Part shown: positions 41,707-50,771 of the stretch, piece by piece
Layout of the letters: every line of letters starts with the position of its first letter
Numbering within the stretch: position 1 is the first letter of the stretch
From: Spirosoma lacussanchae
Lineage (GTDB): Bacteria > Bacteroidota > Bacteroidia > Cytophagales > Spirosomataceae
DNA length: 64,000 nucleotides
Assembly: GCF_005870035.1 (NCBI RefSeq)
Contig: NZ_SWJG01000006.1
Location: 1-64,000 of the forward strand
Reading direction: 5' to 3'
Translations under genes and position numbers: made by a program
The notes under the pieces: model-generated
Told to the model about the DNA's origin: nothing
Database searches by the model: none
Seen by the model: the letters and a program-made list of their open reading frames with translations, nothing else

Positions 41707-43548
41707 TTACCGAAGCTCGAAGATAACGGCCGATTTGCCGGCTACAGACAGCGGCTGGCTTAGTGCCTGCGTTTGGCCGGTCAGTACGTTTCGGGCGGTT
41801 GTATAACCGGCCAGCACTTCGCCATACCGGGCGGTATCGAGTGTGCTGGTTTCCGGGGTCTTGTTCATCACCACCAGCACTTTCTGCGAGTTGGTGTAGC
41901 GGACGTATACGTAGAGGCCATCGCGGGCCGCGAAGTGCTTGAGCTGACCGGTCTGTACAGCCTCGTTGGTACGACGCCAGCGCAGGAGTTTTCGCAGAAA
42001 CTCCCGGGCCGTTGTCTGCTGCTCAGTCAGCCCCTGGCCGGTAAACGCGCTGGCGGTATGATCGGGCCAGCCCCCCGGCATTTCACCCCGGATTTCGTCG
42101 TGCCGGTCGCTCTTCGGGTTGGTCATCAGGACTTCGGTGCCGTAAAACAGCTGCGGAATGCCGCGGGTGGTCAACAGATGGATCATCCCCATCTGCCACA
42201 GCGCAAAATCCTCATGAATCTGCGTGTAAAACCGGCTTATGTCATGGTTATCCGGAAACGTAACCAGGTTCTGGGGGCGCTCGTACAGAAAATCCTGCGC
42301 GAGGGTCTGGTAGAGCTTGACCAGCCCCCGGTTGTACTGCCGGTCGTCTTCGTTGAGGGCTTCTACCAGGGCATTCTGGAGCGGAAAATCAAACATGCCG
42401 GGCATGTAGGAAACGTACCCATTGCGGTTCTGCTTTCCTTTTTGCCAGAAAGCCACAATCGCCGGGTTCAGCGACCATTCTTCGCCGACCATATTCAGGT
42501 TGGGGTACTCCTGCATGAGCCGTTTCGACCACTGCGCCATGAAATCCTTGTCGGGATACGGATAGGTATCCATCCGGATGCCGTGCAGGTCGGCGTATTC
42601 GACCCACCAGATCGTGTTCTGGATCAGATAGGTAGCCAGCAGTGGATTGCGCTGGTTGAGATCGGGCATGGTCGGTACAAACCAGCCGTCGGCGTGCAGG
42701 CGCCGGTCGTAGTCAGACGCGTAAGGGTCCTGGATGCTTTCGCGGGCGTGGTGGGTAATCCGGGGATTTTTCGGTTCGTTCAGCCAGTCGTCGGTAGGCA
42801 GGTCGTTCATCCACCAGTGCGCCGAGCCGCAGTGGTTCATGATCAGGTCGATAATGAGTTTGATACCCCGCTGGTTAGCGGCCTGGGAGAGGGCAAGGTA
42901 GTCAGTGTTGCTGCCGAAGCGAGGGTCGATCCGGTAAAAATCTGTGCTGGCATAGCCGTGATACGACCCGGAAGGCATATTGTTCTCCACCAGTGGGTTG
43001 ACCCACAGGGCCGTGATGCCCATATCCTGGAGGTAGTCGAGGTGGTTGATGATACCCTGAATGTCGCCCCCGTGGCGCGTATCCCGGCCGGTGCGGCTGG
43101 CTTTGTCGGCCAGATTCGCTACGTTGTCGTTGGCCGGATTTCCGTTGGCGAAGCGATCGGGGGTGATCAGGTACATGACGTCGGCGGCCGTATACCCCTG
43201 CCGCTGCGCCGAGTTGGCTTTCCGGGCTTTCAGCTCATAAACAACCGTTTGTGCCGGCCGACCATTTCTGAGGAATTGGATCGGGAACGTACCGGGTTTG
43301 GCGCCGGGCCCAATAACCAGGTCTATGAAGAGGTAGTTGGGGCTTTTGACCCGGCTGACCTTCGTTATCGTTACCCCCGGATACGACAGGCGGGGCTGCG
43401 TATCGCCAATATTTTTTTCGTGAATCAGTACCTGCAGGTGCGGGTCTTTCAGGCCGACCCACCAGAATGCAGGTTCAACGCGCTGCCCAAAAAGCAGGGT
43501 AACGGGGAGGAGGGCTAGCAGGGCAGCCAGCAGAACGAATCGGGACAT
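41707..43548 (-). CDS. GH13 alpha-amylase family enzyme (neopullulanase/cyclomaltodextrinase-like), secreted
   Basis: This is a 613-residue glycoside hydrolase from ATG 43548 with signal peptide (FVLLAALLALLPVTLLFGQ). The N-terminal beta domain (about 20-115: PAFWWVGLKDPHLQVLIHEK) is the Cyc-maltodextrin N-domain seen in periplasmic SusA-like enzymes. The catalytic barrel has LIIDLIMNHCGSAHWW, the nucleophile in GIRMDTYPYPDKDF, the acid Glu in MVGEEWSLNPAI and the third acid in TFPDNHDISRF. A C-terminal beta domain closes the chain. It cleaves alpha-1,4-glucans or cyclodextrins in the periplasm. It is a single gene with its own -7 element. Confidence 0.9.
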   Translation of the reverse strand: MSRFVLLAALLALLPVTLLFGQRVEPAFWWVGLKDPHLQVLIHEKNIGDTQPRLSYPGVTITKVSRVKSPNYLFIDLVIGPGAKPGTFPIQFLRNGRPAQTVVYELKARKANSAQRQGYTAADVMYLITPDRFANGNPANDNVANLADKASRTGRDTRHGGDIQGIINHLDYLQDMGITALWVNPLVENNMPSGSYHGYASTDFYRIDPRFGSNTDYLALSQAANQRGIKLIIDLIMNHCGSAHWWMNDLPTDDWLNEPKNPRITHHARESIQDPYASDYDRRLHADGWFVPTMPDLNQRNPLLATYLIQNTIWWVEYADLHGIRMDTYPYPDKDFMAQWSKRLMQEYPNLNMVGEEWSLNPAIVAFWQKGKQNRNGYVSYMPGMFDFPLQNALVEALNEDDRQYNRGLVKLYQTLAQDFLYERPQNLVTFPDNHDISRFYTQIHEDFALWQMGMIHLLTTRGIPQLFYGTEVLMTNPKSDRHDEIRGEMPGGWPDHTASAFTGQGLTEQQTTAREFLRKLLRWRRTNEAVQTGQLKHFAARDGLYVYVRYTNSQKVLVVMNKTPETSTLDTARYGEVLAGYTTARNVLTGQTQALSQPLSVAGKSAVIFELR

Positions 43549-43575
43549 AGGTAAAAAGACGAGATAGGTTGAAGG

Positions 43576-43583
43576 CAAAGATA
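43576..43583 (-). promoter_or_regulatory. -7 element of the amylase gene
   Basis: Read on the minus strand this is TATCTTTG, an exact TAnnTTTG match, 27 bases before the ATG at 43548. Confidence 0.55.
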
Positions 43584-43629
43584 GAGAGGTAGCCAGAAAG
43601 GTTGGCCGACGCACCCGGCTCGGCAGGGG

Positions 43630-44427
43630 TTAGTACAACACGGGGTTCAGCGCCGTATCGATCACCTGGCCTACTGTTGCACCCGGACACCAGGTGTGCC
43701 AGTCGTTTTCCTGATTGCGGTTGGCAGGTTGTTTCAGCCGCATGTTTTTATCCATGTAGATGACCGTCATAACCTTACGGGTCTGGTTGGTCTGGTTGGC
43801 CCCGGCCCGGTGAAATACCCAGCCCGAGTGAAAACTGACTTCGCCCAGGTCAAACGGTTCGATCACATGCTTAAAATCCGTAACCCGCAGCTTTTCGGCA
43901 ATCAGCGTTTCGCTGTCGTCGCTGATTTTGAGGTCGCGGCCTTCCACAATTCGGTGGCTTCCGGCGCTGAACTCGAGCGGACCCAGCGGGAGTGGCGTTT
44001 CCTGCAGGGGAATCCAGGCCGTGATGGTTTTGTCGGTGCTCAGCGGCCAGTAATACTGATCGGCATGCCAGGGCGTGATGCCCCCACCGCCTTCTTTGAA
44101 CAGAGCCTGGTCATGATAGATCCGGACGCCCGTTACCTGCATCAGATCCGCGGCCAGTTTGGCCAGTCGTTTACTGAACACGAACGTTCGGATGGCTTCG
44201 TTTTCGCGCCAGAGGTTGAACAGCTGCAAAAACGCCTTGCCATAGGTGTCGCGTTCGGTCAGCTGGGTCGTGACGGTGTTCATGTGGGCAACCTGCCGGG
44301 TAATAACCTCGTTGTAGTGGGCCAGCGTATCGGCATCGAAGACGTGCTTTAGCTTGATGAACTGGTTGGTCTGGTAAAAATCGATCTGGTCGGGCGTGAG
44401 TTCGTAAGGGGTATCCAGGCGTGTCAT
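43630..44427 (-). CDS. Phytanoyl-CoA dioxygenase (PhyH)-family protein
   Basis: This is a 265-residue Fe(II)/2-oxoglutarate-dependent oxygenase. The metal-binding H-x-D is in ITPWHADQYYW. The distal His is in SFHSGWVFHRAGANQTNQTR, where the nearby Arg in TRKVMTVIYM would bind 2-oxoglutarate. Length and the N-terminal helix (LTPDQIDFYQTNQFIKLKHV) are standard. The family hydroxylates lipids or small molecules; the substrate is unknown. It is divergent from the AraC-type regulator with a 172-base gap, so that regulator may control it. Confidence 0.85.
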   Translation of the reverse strand: MTRLDTPYELTPDQIDFYQTNQFIKLKHVFDADTLAHYNEVITRQVAHMNTVTTQLTERDTYGKAFLQLFNLWRENEAIRTFVFSKRLAKLAADLMQVTGVRIYHDQALFKEGGGGITPWHADQYYWPLSTDKTITAWIPLQETPLPLGPLEFSAGSHRIVEGRDLKISDDSETLIAEKLRVTDFKHVIEPFDLGEVSFHSGWVFHRAGANQTNQTRKVMTVIYMDKNMRLKQPANRNQENDWHTWCPGATVGQVIDTALNPVLY

Positions 44428-44599
44428 GGCCGTTGCTGATTGGGTTTATTAGGTTGGGCAGTCGAGAGTGTGTGTGGTGTCGACTGATGCCACAAAGTTC
44501 TGCCGCGAAGCCGTCATCCTGGATAACCTATTTATCCGGGTATTTTTCCGATATTACCATCAGATTGATTTTTGTGCGTGTACAAAGGTAAAATAGGCA

Positions 44600-45445
44600 A
44601 TGAAACCTGAGCTGGAAGCCGGTATTACTACGAAGGGCCTGGCTTCGTTCAGGGCGTTTCGGCTGAACCAGCCCGTGTTCCGGTCCCACTGGCATTACCA
44701 TCCTGAACTGGAGCTTGTGTTTTTTGCCCGTGGCAAAGGCATGCGATTTATTGGCGACGATATCGCCCTGTACGACGAAGGCGATCTGTTCCTGATTGGC
44801 GAGAACCTGCCCCATACGTTCGTGAGCTACGAAGACGAAGCCGTGCCGCTGGTCGAAGCCCTCGTCATTCAGTTTCCGCGGTCTTTGTTCGACGGGTTCG
44901 TCGAGTGTGCTCCGCTGCAGGACTTGTTCGACGCGGCCCGGCGTGGCCTCGCCTTTGCCCGACCTGGTTCCGACCTGATAACCACCATCCGGCAGATCAT
45001 CCTGCATCCGGGCCTGCCTGCGCTGGCTGGCCTCTTCGCCCTGCTCAACCAGCTCCAGCAGCTACCTGCCCGGGAACCGATCCTGTTGCAGACCTATCAG
45101 CGACACGCGGCTCTGACCGACGCGTCGACCCGCATCCGCACCGCCATCGATTACGTGAACGCCCACTATCAGCGGCCGATTCCGCTGGCCGAACTGGCGG
45201 GAGTCTGTCATTTTGCACCCAATGCCTTTTGCCGGTGGTTCAAACAGCACATGGGCGTAACGTTTGTCGACTACCTCAATAAAGTGCGTCTGACCCACGT
45301 ATGTCAGTTGCTGGTTGCCACCGACCTGCCGGTGGGCCAGATAGCCGCCCAAACGGGTTTCGACAACATCAGCACCCTCAACCGACTTTTTCAGCGTAGA
45401 CTCCACACCGCGCCGGGCCGTTACCGGGCGCAGCACCGTATCTGA
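44600..45445 (+). CDS. AraC-family transcriptional regulator with cupin sensor
   Basis: This is a 281-residue regulator. The N-terminal cupin (about 20-85) reads SHWHYHPELELVFFARGKGM, then DDIALYDEGDLFLIGENLPH, with His residues that could hold a ligand or metal. The C-terminal pair of helix-turn-helix motifs (about 180-278) has IPLAELAGVCHFAPNAFCRWF and LPVGQIAAQTGFDNISTLNRLF followed by the usual PGRYR. Such proteins commonly sense sugars. It is divergent from the PhyH gene and convergent with the NtrC-type regulator gene. Confidence 0.88.
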   Translation: MKPELEAGITTKGLASFRAFRLNQPVFRSHWHYHPELELVFFARGKGMRFIGDDIALYDEGDLFLIGENLPHTFVSYEDEAVPLVEALVIQFPRSLFDGFVECAPLQDLFDAARRGLAFARPGSDLITTIRQIILHPGLPALAGLFALLNQLQQLPAREPILLQTYQRHAALTDASTRIRTAIDYVNAHYQRPIPLAELAGVCHFAPNAFCRWFKQHMGVTFVDYLNKVRLTHVCQLLVATDLPVGQIAAQTGFDNISTLNRLFQRRLHTAPGRYRAQHRI

Positions 45446-45458
45446 ACGGGGGTTGACT

Positions 45459-46802
45459 TCAGCCGTCCAGCCCGTATTCGGCCAGTTTTCGATAGAGGGT
45501 TGTCAGGCCAATGCCCAGCAGCCGGGCCGACTCGGTTTTGTTGCCGCCGGTATGCCGCAGTACCCGCCGAATGTGCTGCTGCTCGAGGGTAGCGAGGTCA
45601 ATAATGGCGTTGGGATCGGTAACGGCCGGGCCGTCCTGCATCTCGTACGGAAGCAAATCCGGGGTTAGTTCGGCGGTGTCGGCCAGGATGACGGCCCGTT
45701 CGATGAGGTTCTTCAGCTCACGAATGTTGCCTTTCCAGGGGTGCTGCTGCAGTTTCTGGACAAAAGCCGGGCTGAGCCGGAGATCACGGCGGCCAATTTT
45801 CAGCGCATCCTGCCGGGCAAAGAGTTCGGCCAGCGCGGGAATGTCGTCGCGCCGGTCGCGCAGGGGCGGGAGTTCGATGCTGAAGACCGATAGCCGGTAG
45901 TACAGATCGAGCCGGAACCGCCCGGCGTTGGCTTCCTGCTCCAGACTTCGGTTGGTAGCCGCTACAACGCGCACATCGGTTCGGGTGGGTCTGGTATCGC
46001 CCACGCGCAGAAACTCGTGGGTTTCGAGCACCCGCAGCAGTTTAGCCTGCAGGTCGAGTGGCATCTCGCCGATCTCATCGAGAAAAATAGTGCCTTTGTC
46101 CGCTTCGGCAAACAGCCCTTTCTGGTCGCGGCTGGCCCCGGTGAAGGCGCCCGCCCGGTGGCCGAAGAGTTCGCTTTCGAGGATGTCTTTTCCCAGGGCT
46201 CCACAGTTGATGGCCACAAACGGCCCGTTTCGGCGGGGGCTTCCCTGGTGAATGGCCTGCGCAAAAACTTCTTTGCCCGTACCGGTTTCGCCGGTGAGCA
46301 GCACGGTAGTATCGGTAACGGCCACCTTACGGGCCAGTTCTACCGCCTGCCGGAGCGGCCTGGAATGACCCACAATGGTATCGAACCCATGTCGGCGGCT
46401 CATCTGCTCTTCCAGCTGGCGGATGCGAAACTGCAGGTTCGCTTTCTCTACGGCCCGGCTAACGAGCGGAATGATCTTGTCGTTATCGTCGCCCTTGGTA
46501 ATGTAATCGAATGCACCGTTTTTTATGGCCGCAACGCCATCCTGAATGGTGCCGTAGGCGGTCAGGACTATGATTTCGGTGGCCGGGTAAAGCTGCTTGA
46601 TCTGGCGGGTCAGCTCGATGCCGTTCCGGTCGGGCAGCTTGACATCGCTGATGACGAGCTGAACCGTTTCGCGCTCGAGGGTTTTTAGCCCGGCCCGGGC
46701 GGTGTCGGCTTCCAGAACGGTATAGTCTTCCAGCTGTAATATCCGGGCCAGCAGCTGGCGCAGCCGGGGTTCGTCATCAATGAGGAGAATCGTGGCGGGC
46801 AT
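45459..46802 (-). CDS. Sigma-54-dependent response regulator, NtrC family
   Basis: This is a 447-residue regulator from ATG 46802 (MPATILLIDDEPRL); the longer frame from 46862 is not needed. The receiver has D9/D10 and phospho-acceptor D53 in LVISDVKLPDRNG. The AAA+ domain has Walker A GETGTGKE, the sigma-54 contact loop GAFTGA, and Walker B GTIFLDEIGE. The C-terminal Fis-type helix-turn-helix is HTGGNKTESARLLGIGLTTLYRKL. It activates RNA polymerase carrying sigma-54 at a distance. No kinase gene is next to it, so its partner is elsewhere. The glutaryl-CoA dehydrogenase gene lies divergently 186 bases away. Confidence 0.92.
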   Translation of the reverse strand: MPATILLIDDEPRLRQLLARILQLEDYTVLEADTARAGLKTLERETVQLVISDVKLPDRNGIELTRQIKQLYPATEIIVLTAYGTIQDGVAAIKNGAFDYITKGDDNDKIIPLVSRAVEKANLQFRIRQLEEQMSRRHGFDTIVGHSRPLRQAVELARKVAVTDTTVLLTGETGTGKEVFAQAIHQGSPRRNGPFVAINCGALGKDILESELFGHRAGAFTGASRDQKGLFAEADKGTIFLDEIGEMPLDLQAKLLRVLETHEFLRVGDTRPTRTDVRVVAATNRSLEQEANAGRFRLDLYYRLSVFSIELPPLRDRRDDIPALAELFARQDALKIGRRDLRLSPAFVQKLQQHPWKGNIRELKNLIERAVILADTAELTPDLLPYEMQDGPAVTDPNAIIDLATLEQQHIRRVLRHTGGNKTESARLLGIGLTTLYRKLAEYGLDG

Positions 46803-46988
46803 AGAGTGCGTACGCTGAGTGACTGATCGGGCTGCAAAGTACGGATGAAACGCGGATGGCAAATGTACCGCTCTACCCCCCGCGACCGGCTACACACCCG
46901 AAAAAGCACGTTACCAGGGTGAAATGCGAAGTCACACTAAAAAAATATTAATTCGCCAACAAGCCATACTTTCCGGAGTTAACCCCCT

Positions 46989-48209
46989 ATGCAACCCCAA
47001 TCGACCTCATCCCGTAATAAAGTCGACTCCCGGATTACCTCCCCGGTCGAGTCGCCCGACTTTTACCAGCTCGATGATCTGCTGACAGCCGAACACAAGC
47101 TGGTTCGGTCAGCCGTTCGCGACTTTGTCCGGCGCGAGATATGCCCCATCGTTGAGGACTATGCGCAGCGGGCCGAATTTCCGGTTCATCTGGTGCAGAA
47201 GTTTGGGCAGATCGGTGCGTTCGGACCCACCATTCCTACCGAGTACGGCGGGGGTGGACTGGATCAGATCAGCTATGGCCTCATGACGCAGGAAATTGAA
47301 CGGGGCGATTCGGGCTGCCGCTCCTGCGTATCGGTGCAGAGTTCGCTGGTTATGTACCCGATCTGGGCGTTTGGCTCCGACAAGCAGCGGCAGAAATTTC
47401 TGCCCCGGCTGGCCACGGGCGAACTGCTCGGCTGCTTCGGCCTCACGGAACCGAACCACGGCTCTAACCCCGGCGGCATGGAGTCGAACTTCATCGAACG
47501 CAGCGACTACTACCTGCTCAACGGCTCGAAGCTCTGGATCACCAACGCGCCCATTGCCGACATCGCCATCGTATGGGCCAAGAATGACCAGGGCAAGATC
47601 CGGGCGCTGCTGGTCGAGCGCGGCATGGAAGGCTTCTCGACCCCCGAGATTCATAATAAATGGTCGCTGCGGGCCAGTACCACCGGCGAACTGGTTTTTC
47701 AGGATGTGAAGGTGCCGAAAGAAAACATGCTGCCCGACGCGTTTGGGCTGAAGAGCGCGCTGAAATGCCTCGATCAGGCCCGCTACGGCATCAGCTGGGG
47801 TGCGCTGGGCGCGGCTATGGAGTGTTACGAAGTGGCCCGTCGCTACGCCCTCGAACGGATTCAGTTCAGCAAGCCGATCGCCAGCTTTCAGCTGGTGCAG
47901 AAGAAGCTGGCCGAAATGCTAACCGACATCACCCAGGCGCAGCTCCTCTGCTGGCGGCTGGGTATGCTGAAAAACGAAGACCGAGCCACCACCGCCCAGA
48001 TCTCTCTGGCCAAGCGTAATAACGTGGAAATGGCCCTGCGGATAGCCCGCGAAGCCCGGCAGATTTTGGGTGGTATGGGCATAACGGGCGAGTTTCCAGT
48101 CATGCGCCACCTGATGAACCTGGAGTCGGTCAGCACCTACGAAGGAACCCACGATATTCACCTGCTCATCCTGGGCGCTGACATCACCGGCATTCCGGCC
48201 TATAAATAA
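46989..48209 (+). CDS. gcdH: Glutaryl-CoA dehydrogenase (acyl-CoA dehydrogenase family)
   Basis: This is a 406-residue flavoprotein oxidising and decarboxylating glutaryl-CoA to crotonyl-CoA in lysine/tryptophan breakdown. Features shared with known GCDH enzymes are CRSCVSVQSSLVMYPIWAFG (with the Arg that binds the glutaryl carboxylate), LLGCFGLTEPNHGSNPGGME, WSLRASTTGELVFQDVKVP, ARYGISWGALGAAMECYEVA and the catalytic Glu in STYEGTHDIHLLILG. The length is normal and all parts are intact. It is a single gene closed by a strong hairpin. It is adjacent and divergent to the sigma-54 activator gene. Confidence 0.88.
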   Translation: MQPQSTSSRNKVDSRITSPVESPDFYQLDDLLTAEHKLVRSAVRDFVRREICPIVEDYAQRAEFPVHLVQKFGQIGAFGPTIPTEYGGGGLDQISYGLMTQEIERGDSGCRSCVSVQSSLVMYPIWAFGSDKQRQKFLPRLATGELLGCFGLTEPNHGSNPGGMESNFIERSDYYLLNGSKLWITNAPIADIAIVWAKNDQGKIRALLVERGMEGFSTPEIHNKWSLRASTTGELVFQDVKVPKENMLPDAFGLKSALKCLDQARYGISWGALGAAMECYEVARRYALERIQFSKPIASFQLVQKKLAEMLTDITQAQLLCWRLGMLKNEDRATTAQISLAKRNNVEMALRIAREARQILGGMGITGEFPVMRHLMNLESVSTYEGTHDIHLLILGADITGIPAYK

Positions 48210-48230
48210 GCAGAGAATAGAACAGATAAA

Positions 48231-48270
48231 ACCGCAAAAAGACCCGTCATAGCACGGGTCTTTTTGCGGT
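48231..48270. terminator. Bidirectional terminator
   Basis: The 17-base arms 48231-48247 and 48254-48270 (ACCGCAAAAAGACCCGT and its complement) are perfect, with A-run and T-run inside the arms. It ends the dehydrogenase gene and the convergent VOC gene, whose stop lies in the right arm. Confidence 0.85.
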
Positions 48271-48653
48271 CAGGCCGGGTCAGGCGCTGCGTAAGTAACC
48301 AGGTCAATGCCGATGCCGTTGGGATCGACGATGGCAAAGTGCCGGTCGCCCCAGGGTTCGTTGCGGATATCGATGGCGATGGGCAGACCCAGCGCGACTA
48401 TACGTTCGTATTCAGCGTCTACATCCTCGTATTCGAGGGTGAGGTAAACGCCCTGTCCCTCGAACGCCGGCTGGAATAGCGGCTGTTGCGAGGGATGATG
48501 GGGGCGCAGAAAGCTCAGCTCGGCCTGCTGGTTCGGCGTATGGAGCAGCAGGTAAAAGTCGTTCTCAAACGTTACGCCAAAATGCAGCACGCGGGTATAA
48601 AAGTCGCGGGTTTCGGCCAGCTTCTCGGTGATCACTCCGGCGTTCAGTTTCAT
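48270..48653 (-). CDS. VOC-superfamily (glyoxalase/bleomycin-resistance-like) protein
   Basis: This is a 127-residue protein with the paired beta-alpha-beta-beta-beta units of the VOC fold: KLNAGVITEKLAETRDFYTR..FGVTFENDFYLLLH in the first half, VYLTLEYEDVDAEYERIVAL and PWGDRHFAIVDPNGIGIDLV in the second. The final (W/F)G.R.F.I.DP(N/D)G motif is the common end of the family. Members are metal-dependent enzymes or binding proteins of very diverse function. It starts in a four-base overlap (ATGA) with the DUF3224 gene, so both are co-translated under the WYL regulator just upstream. Confidence 0.82.
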   Translation of the reverse strand: MKLNAGVITEKLAETRDFYTRVLHFGVTFENDFYLLLHTPNQQAELSFLRPHHPSQQPLFQPAFEGQGVYLTLEYEDVDAEYERIVALGLPIAIDIRNEPWGDRHFAIVDPNGIGIDLVTYAAPDPA

Positions 48654-49117
48654 AGGCCAGGACTATTGTCAACAAGGGTATGCAGGAGTTCGCAGGTCAG
48701 CCGAATCGTGGAGAAGCGGCCTTCGGCAGCGACAAACGTGCCGCTGCCCTGCAGGCCGGTCAGCTCGTCGGTGCCGCTGCCGGGTACGATGGTGAGTGTG
48801 CCCCGGGCCACGCCGTCTTCGTAGGTGCCGGTACCCTGCATCACGAAGCTACCCCGATGACCGTCGAGGCTGCCGATGAAACGCTCGAGGCTGACGAAGC
48901 TGCAGGAGGTCTGGCTCCGGTACATCATCAGGTACTGTTCCCAGCTTTCGCCTTCCAGGTCACCCGTCACGGTGTTGGTCACGCCAGAGCGGGTCAGGGT
49001 AGGGGCGTCAGTCAGTTCATCGTAGGGAGTTTCCGTCCAGCTTCTGACCGTACGCCGGGCTGTCAGGTGAAGAAGTGAACGCGTCAGGGAAGAGACAAAC
49101 ATCGGGTTGGGCTGCAT
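48650..49117 (-). CDS. DUF3224 family protein
   Basis: This is a 155-residue beta-rich protein. CSFVSLERFIGSLDGHRGSF, then FVMQGTGTYEDGVARGTLTI and PGSGTDELTGLQGSGTF are the family signature, which forms a small barrel. The first 20 residues may be an over-extended start; an internal ATG in this segment is possible. There is no signal peptide. The function of the family is unknown. It is coupled to the VOC gene by an ATGA overlap and lies 57 bases after the WYL regulator gene. Confidence 0.8.
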   Translation of the reverse strand: MQPNPMFVSSLTRSLLHLTARRTVRSWTETPYDELTDAPTLTRSGVTNTVTGDLEGESWEQYLMMYRSQTSCSFVSLERFIGSLDGHRGSFVMQGTGTYEDGVARGTLTIVPGSGTDELTGLQGSGTFVAAEGRFSTIRLTCELLHTLVDNSPGL

Positions 49118-49174
49118 AAACGCATGCTTTAGGATGAGATGATACCCTAAAGATCGGCTGGTCTGGTGACAGCC

Positions 49175-50143
49175 CTATGTCAGCAGCGTTTCCTCGACGG
49201 GCATGTAATGGGCAAAAAGCTCTTCGGTCAGCGCCTGCATGAGGGTTCGCAGCTGGTCGGGGGCTTCGATCGTGACCGAGTCGCCGTAGGAGAGCAGCCA
49301 CCGGCCCAGCCCTTCGAGGTAGGGCGTGCACAGATGCATCCGTACACGGTCGCCGAGGTCTTCTTCGCGCTGAAAGCCCCACATGTAGCGGTGCTCCTGC
49401 ACAAAGCGGGCGGCTTTTTTGGTGAACGAGACCGATACATTCACGACGGGCATGTCGGGTCGGCGCATCTGGTCGAGGTATTCGCGCAGGCTAAGCCGTT
49501 CCTGCCGCGCAAACGGCCGCCCCGTATCGACCAGCTCCCGAATCCGGTCGACCCTGAAATCGCGGTAGTCCTGGCGCGTTCGGCAGTAGGCGATCAGGTG
49601 CCAGACCATGCCGTAGTGGTACAGGCCAACGGGCTCTACCTCGCGCCGGGTTTCGGTATCGGTATAGCCGGCCTGGTAGCAGATGGCGAGAACGTGATGC
49701 TGGGCAATGGCGTGCTGGAGCGTGTTGAGCAGGCCCCCGACATAGGGTTCGCGGAGGTTGGGCTTGTGCACCGCTACATGCGGAGCCAGGTCGTCGAGGT
49801 GTTCCTGGTCGGGGCGCTTCAGCACCGATTTTATCTTGAACAGGGCCGACTCGAAAGCGGTCTGTACCGACTCGTCGCCCCATTTTTCGACCAGTTTGCC
49901 GCCAAATACCAGTGCACTGGCTTCGGCATTGGTGAACATGACCGGCGGCAGGTGATAATCGGTCAGGAAGTAGCCCACGCCTGCCTCGGCACCGATGGGA
50001 ACCCCCGCTTCTTCGAGCGACCGGATATCGCGATAGACCGTTCGCAGGCTGATGGTAAAGCGATCGGCCAGTTCCTGAGCGCGGACGACCCGTTTGGTTT
50101 GCAGATGAATCAGAATGGCAGTCAGGCGGTCCAGACGGTTCAT
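49175..50143 (-). CDS. WYL-domain transcriptional regulator (YafY-like)
   Basis: This is a 322-residue regulator. The N-terminal winged helix-turn-helix of DeoR type (DRLTAILIHLQTKRVVRAQE, FTISLRTVYRDIRSLEEAGV) is followed by PIGAEAGVGYFLTDYHLPPV. The WYL domain (about 140-230) has VGLYHYGMVWHLIAYCRTRQDYRDFRVDRI in the expected place, and a WCX region follows. WYL regulators sense nucleic-acid or small ligands and often act as repressors of adjacent genes. It heads a probable three-gene operon with DUF3224 and VOC genes. Confidence 0.88.
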   Translation of the reverse strand: MNRLDRLTAILIHLQTKRVVRAQELADRFTISLRTVYRDIRSLEEAGVPIGAEAGVGYFLTDYHLPPVMFTNAEASALVFGGKLVEKWGDESVQTAFESALFKIKSVLKRPDQEHLDDLAPHVAVHKPNLREPYVGGLLNTLQHAIAQHHVLAICYQAGYTDTETRREVEPVGLYHYGMVWHLIAYCRTRQDYRDFRVDRIRELVDTGRPFARQERLSLREYLDQMRRPDMPVVNVSVSFTKKAARFVQEHRYMWGFQREEDLGDRVRMHLCTPYLEGLGRWLLSYGDSVTIEAPDQLRTLMQALTEELFAHYMPVEETLLT

Positions 50144-50456
50144 AAATAGAGCAGAAATCAGGTTGTTCAGGGTAGTTAAAGATAAAAAATAAGCCGGTCT
50201 TTACCTAAAAAAGTGAGGGTTTCAATCGTGTTTTTTGGCGAGTGGGACCGGGTCTGGGGGCGATCGGCAGAGTCAGTGACGGATGGTGTATACGAGGGGT
50301 GTTTTTGTGCCATGTCGATGCGGTGTTTGATGACCTGGCTCTAGGGTTGGCCCATGACGATTTATTGCCTGATCGCTCCCCAATCCACACCGGTGCGGAC
50401 ACTTTCCTGAACAAACCAACCCGCTTTGGTGTACAAGAGAGAAAACCTCCGATCGC

Positions 50457-50768
50457 ATGAACGTAGCAGACACCCCCGTTACCCACAACCGTCATCACCA
50501 CCGGTTTGAACTGACTGTCGACGGGAAACTCAACATCGTGGCTTACCAGCAGGTTGACGACGAAACGCTGGCCCTGACCCATACTGAAGTAGATCCCAGT
50601 CTGGAAGGGCAGGGCGTTGGCTCGCACCTGGTCAAAGGGGTGCTTGAATTTGTGGAGCGCAATAACCTCAAAATCGTGCCGCTTTGCCCCTTCGTATCGA
50701 CCTACCTCAAACGCCACCCCGACTGGAACCGGGTTGTTTCCACGGCCTACAGCGTCAACGACTTTTGA
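50457..50768 (+). CDS. Small GNAT-like N-acetyltransferase (YjdJ/NATD1-like)
   Basis: This is a 103-residue acetyltransferase of the minimal GNAT type. RFELTVDGKLNIVAYQQVDD, LTHTEVDPSLEGQGVGSHLV (acetyl-CoA loop EGQGVGS) and LKIVPLCPFVSTYLKRHPDW (the conserved PxCPF..Y...HP motif) are all present. Members acetylate unknown small substrates. It is convergent with the DUF1801 gene, ending 3 bases away. The 300 bases upstream to the WYL gene have no other gene. Confidence 0.88.
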   Translation: MNVADTPVTHNRHHHRFELTVDGKLNIVAYQQVDDETLALTHTEVDPSLEGQGVGSHLVKGVLEFVERNNLKIVPLCPFVSTYLKRHPDWNRVVSTAYSVNDF

Positions 50769-50771
50769 ATC

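Noticed and set aside
41773..43518. 581-codon open frame antisense to the amylase gene
   Set aside because: It is a by-product of G+C-rich codon use on the amylase strand; the amylase has complete catalytic motifs and the antisense translation has no recognisable family. Similar long antisense frames at 21984-22952, 17173-17970 and 45962-46688 were dropped for the same reason.
45459..46802. NtrC-type regulator considered as the missing KdpE partner
   Set aside because: KdpE is an OmpR-type regulator without an AAA+ domain; this protein has the GAFTGA sigma-54 loop and lies beyond an independent amylase, dioxygenase and AraC gene.
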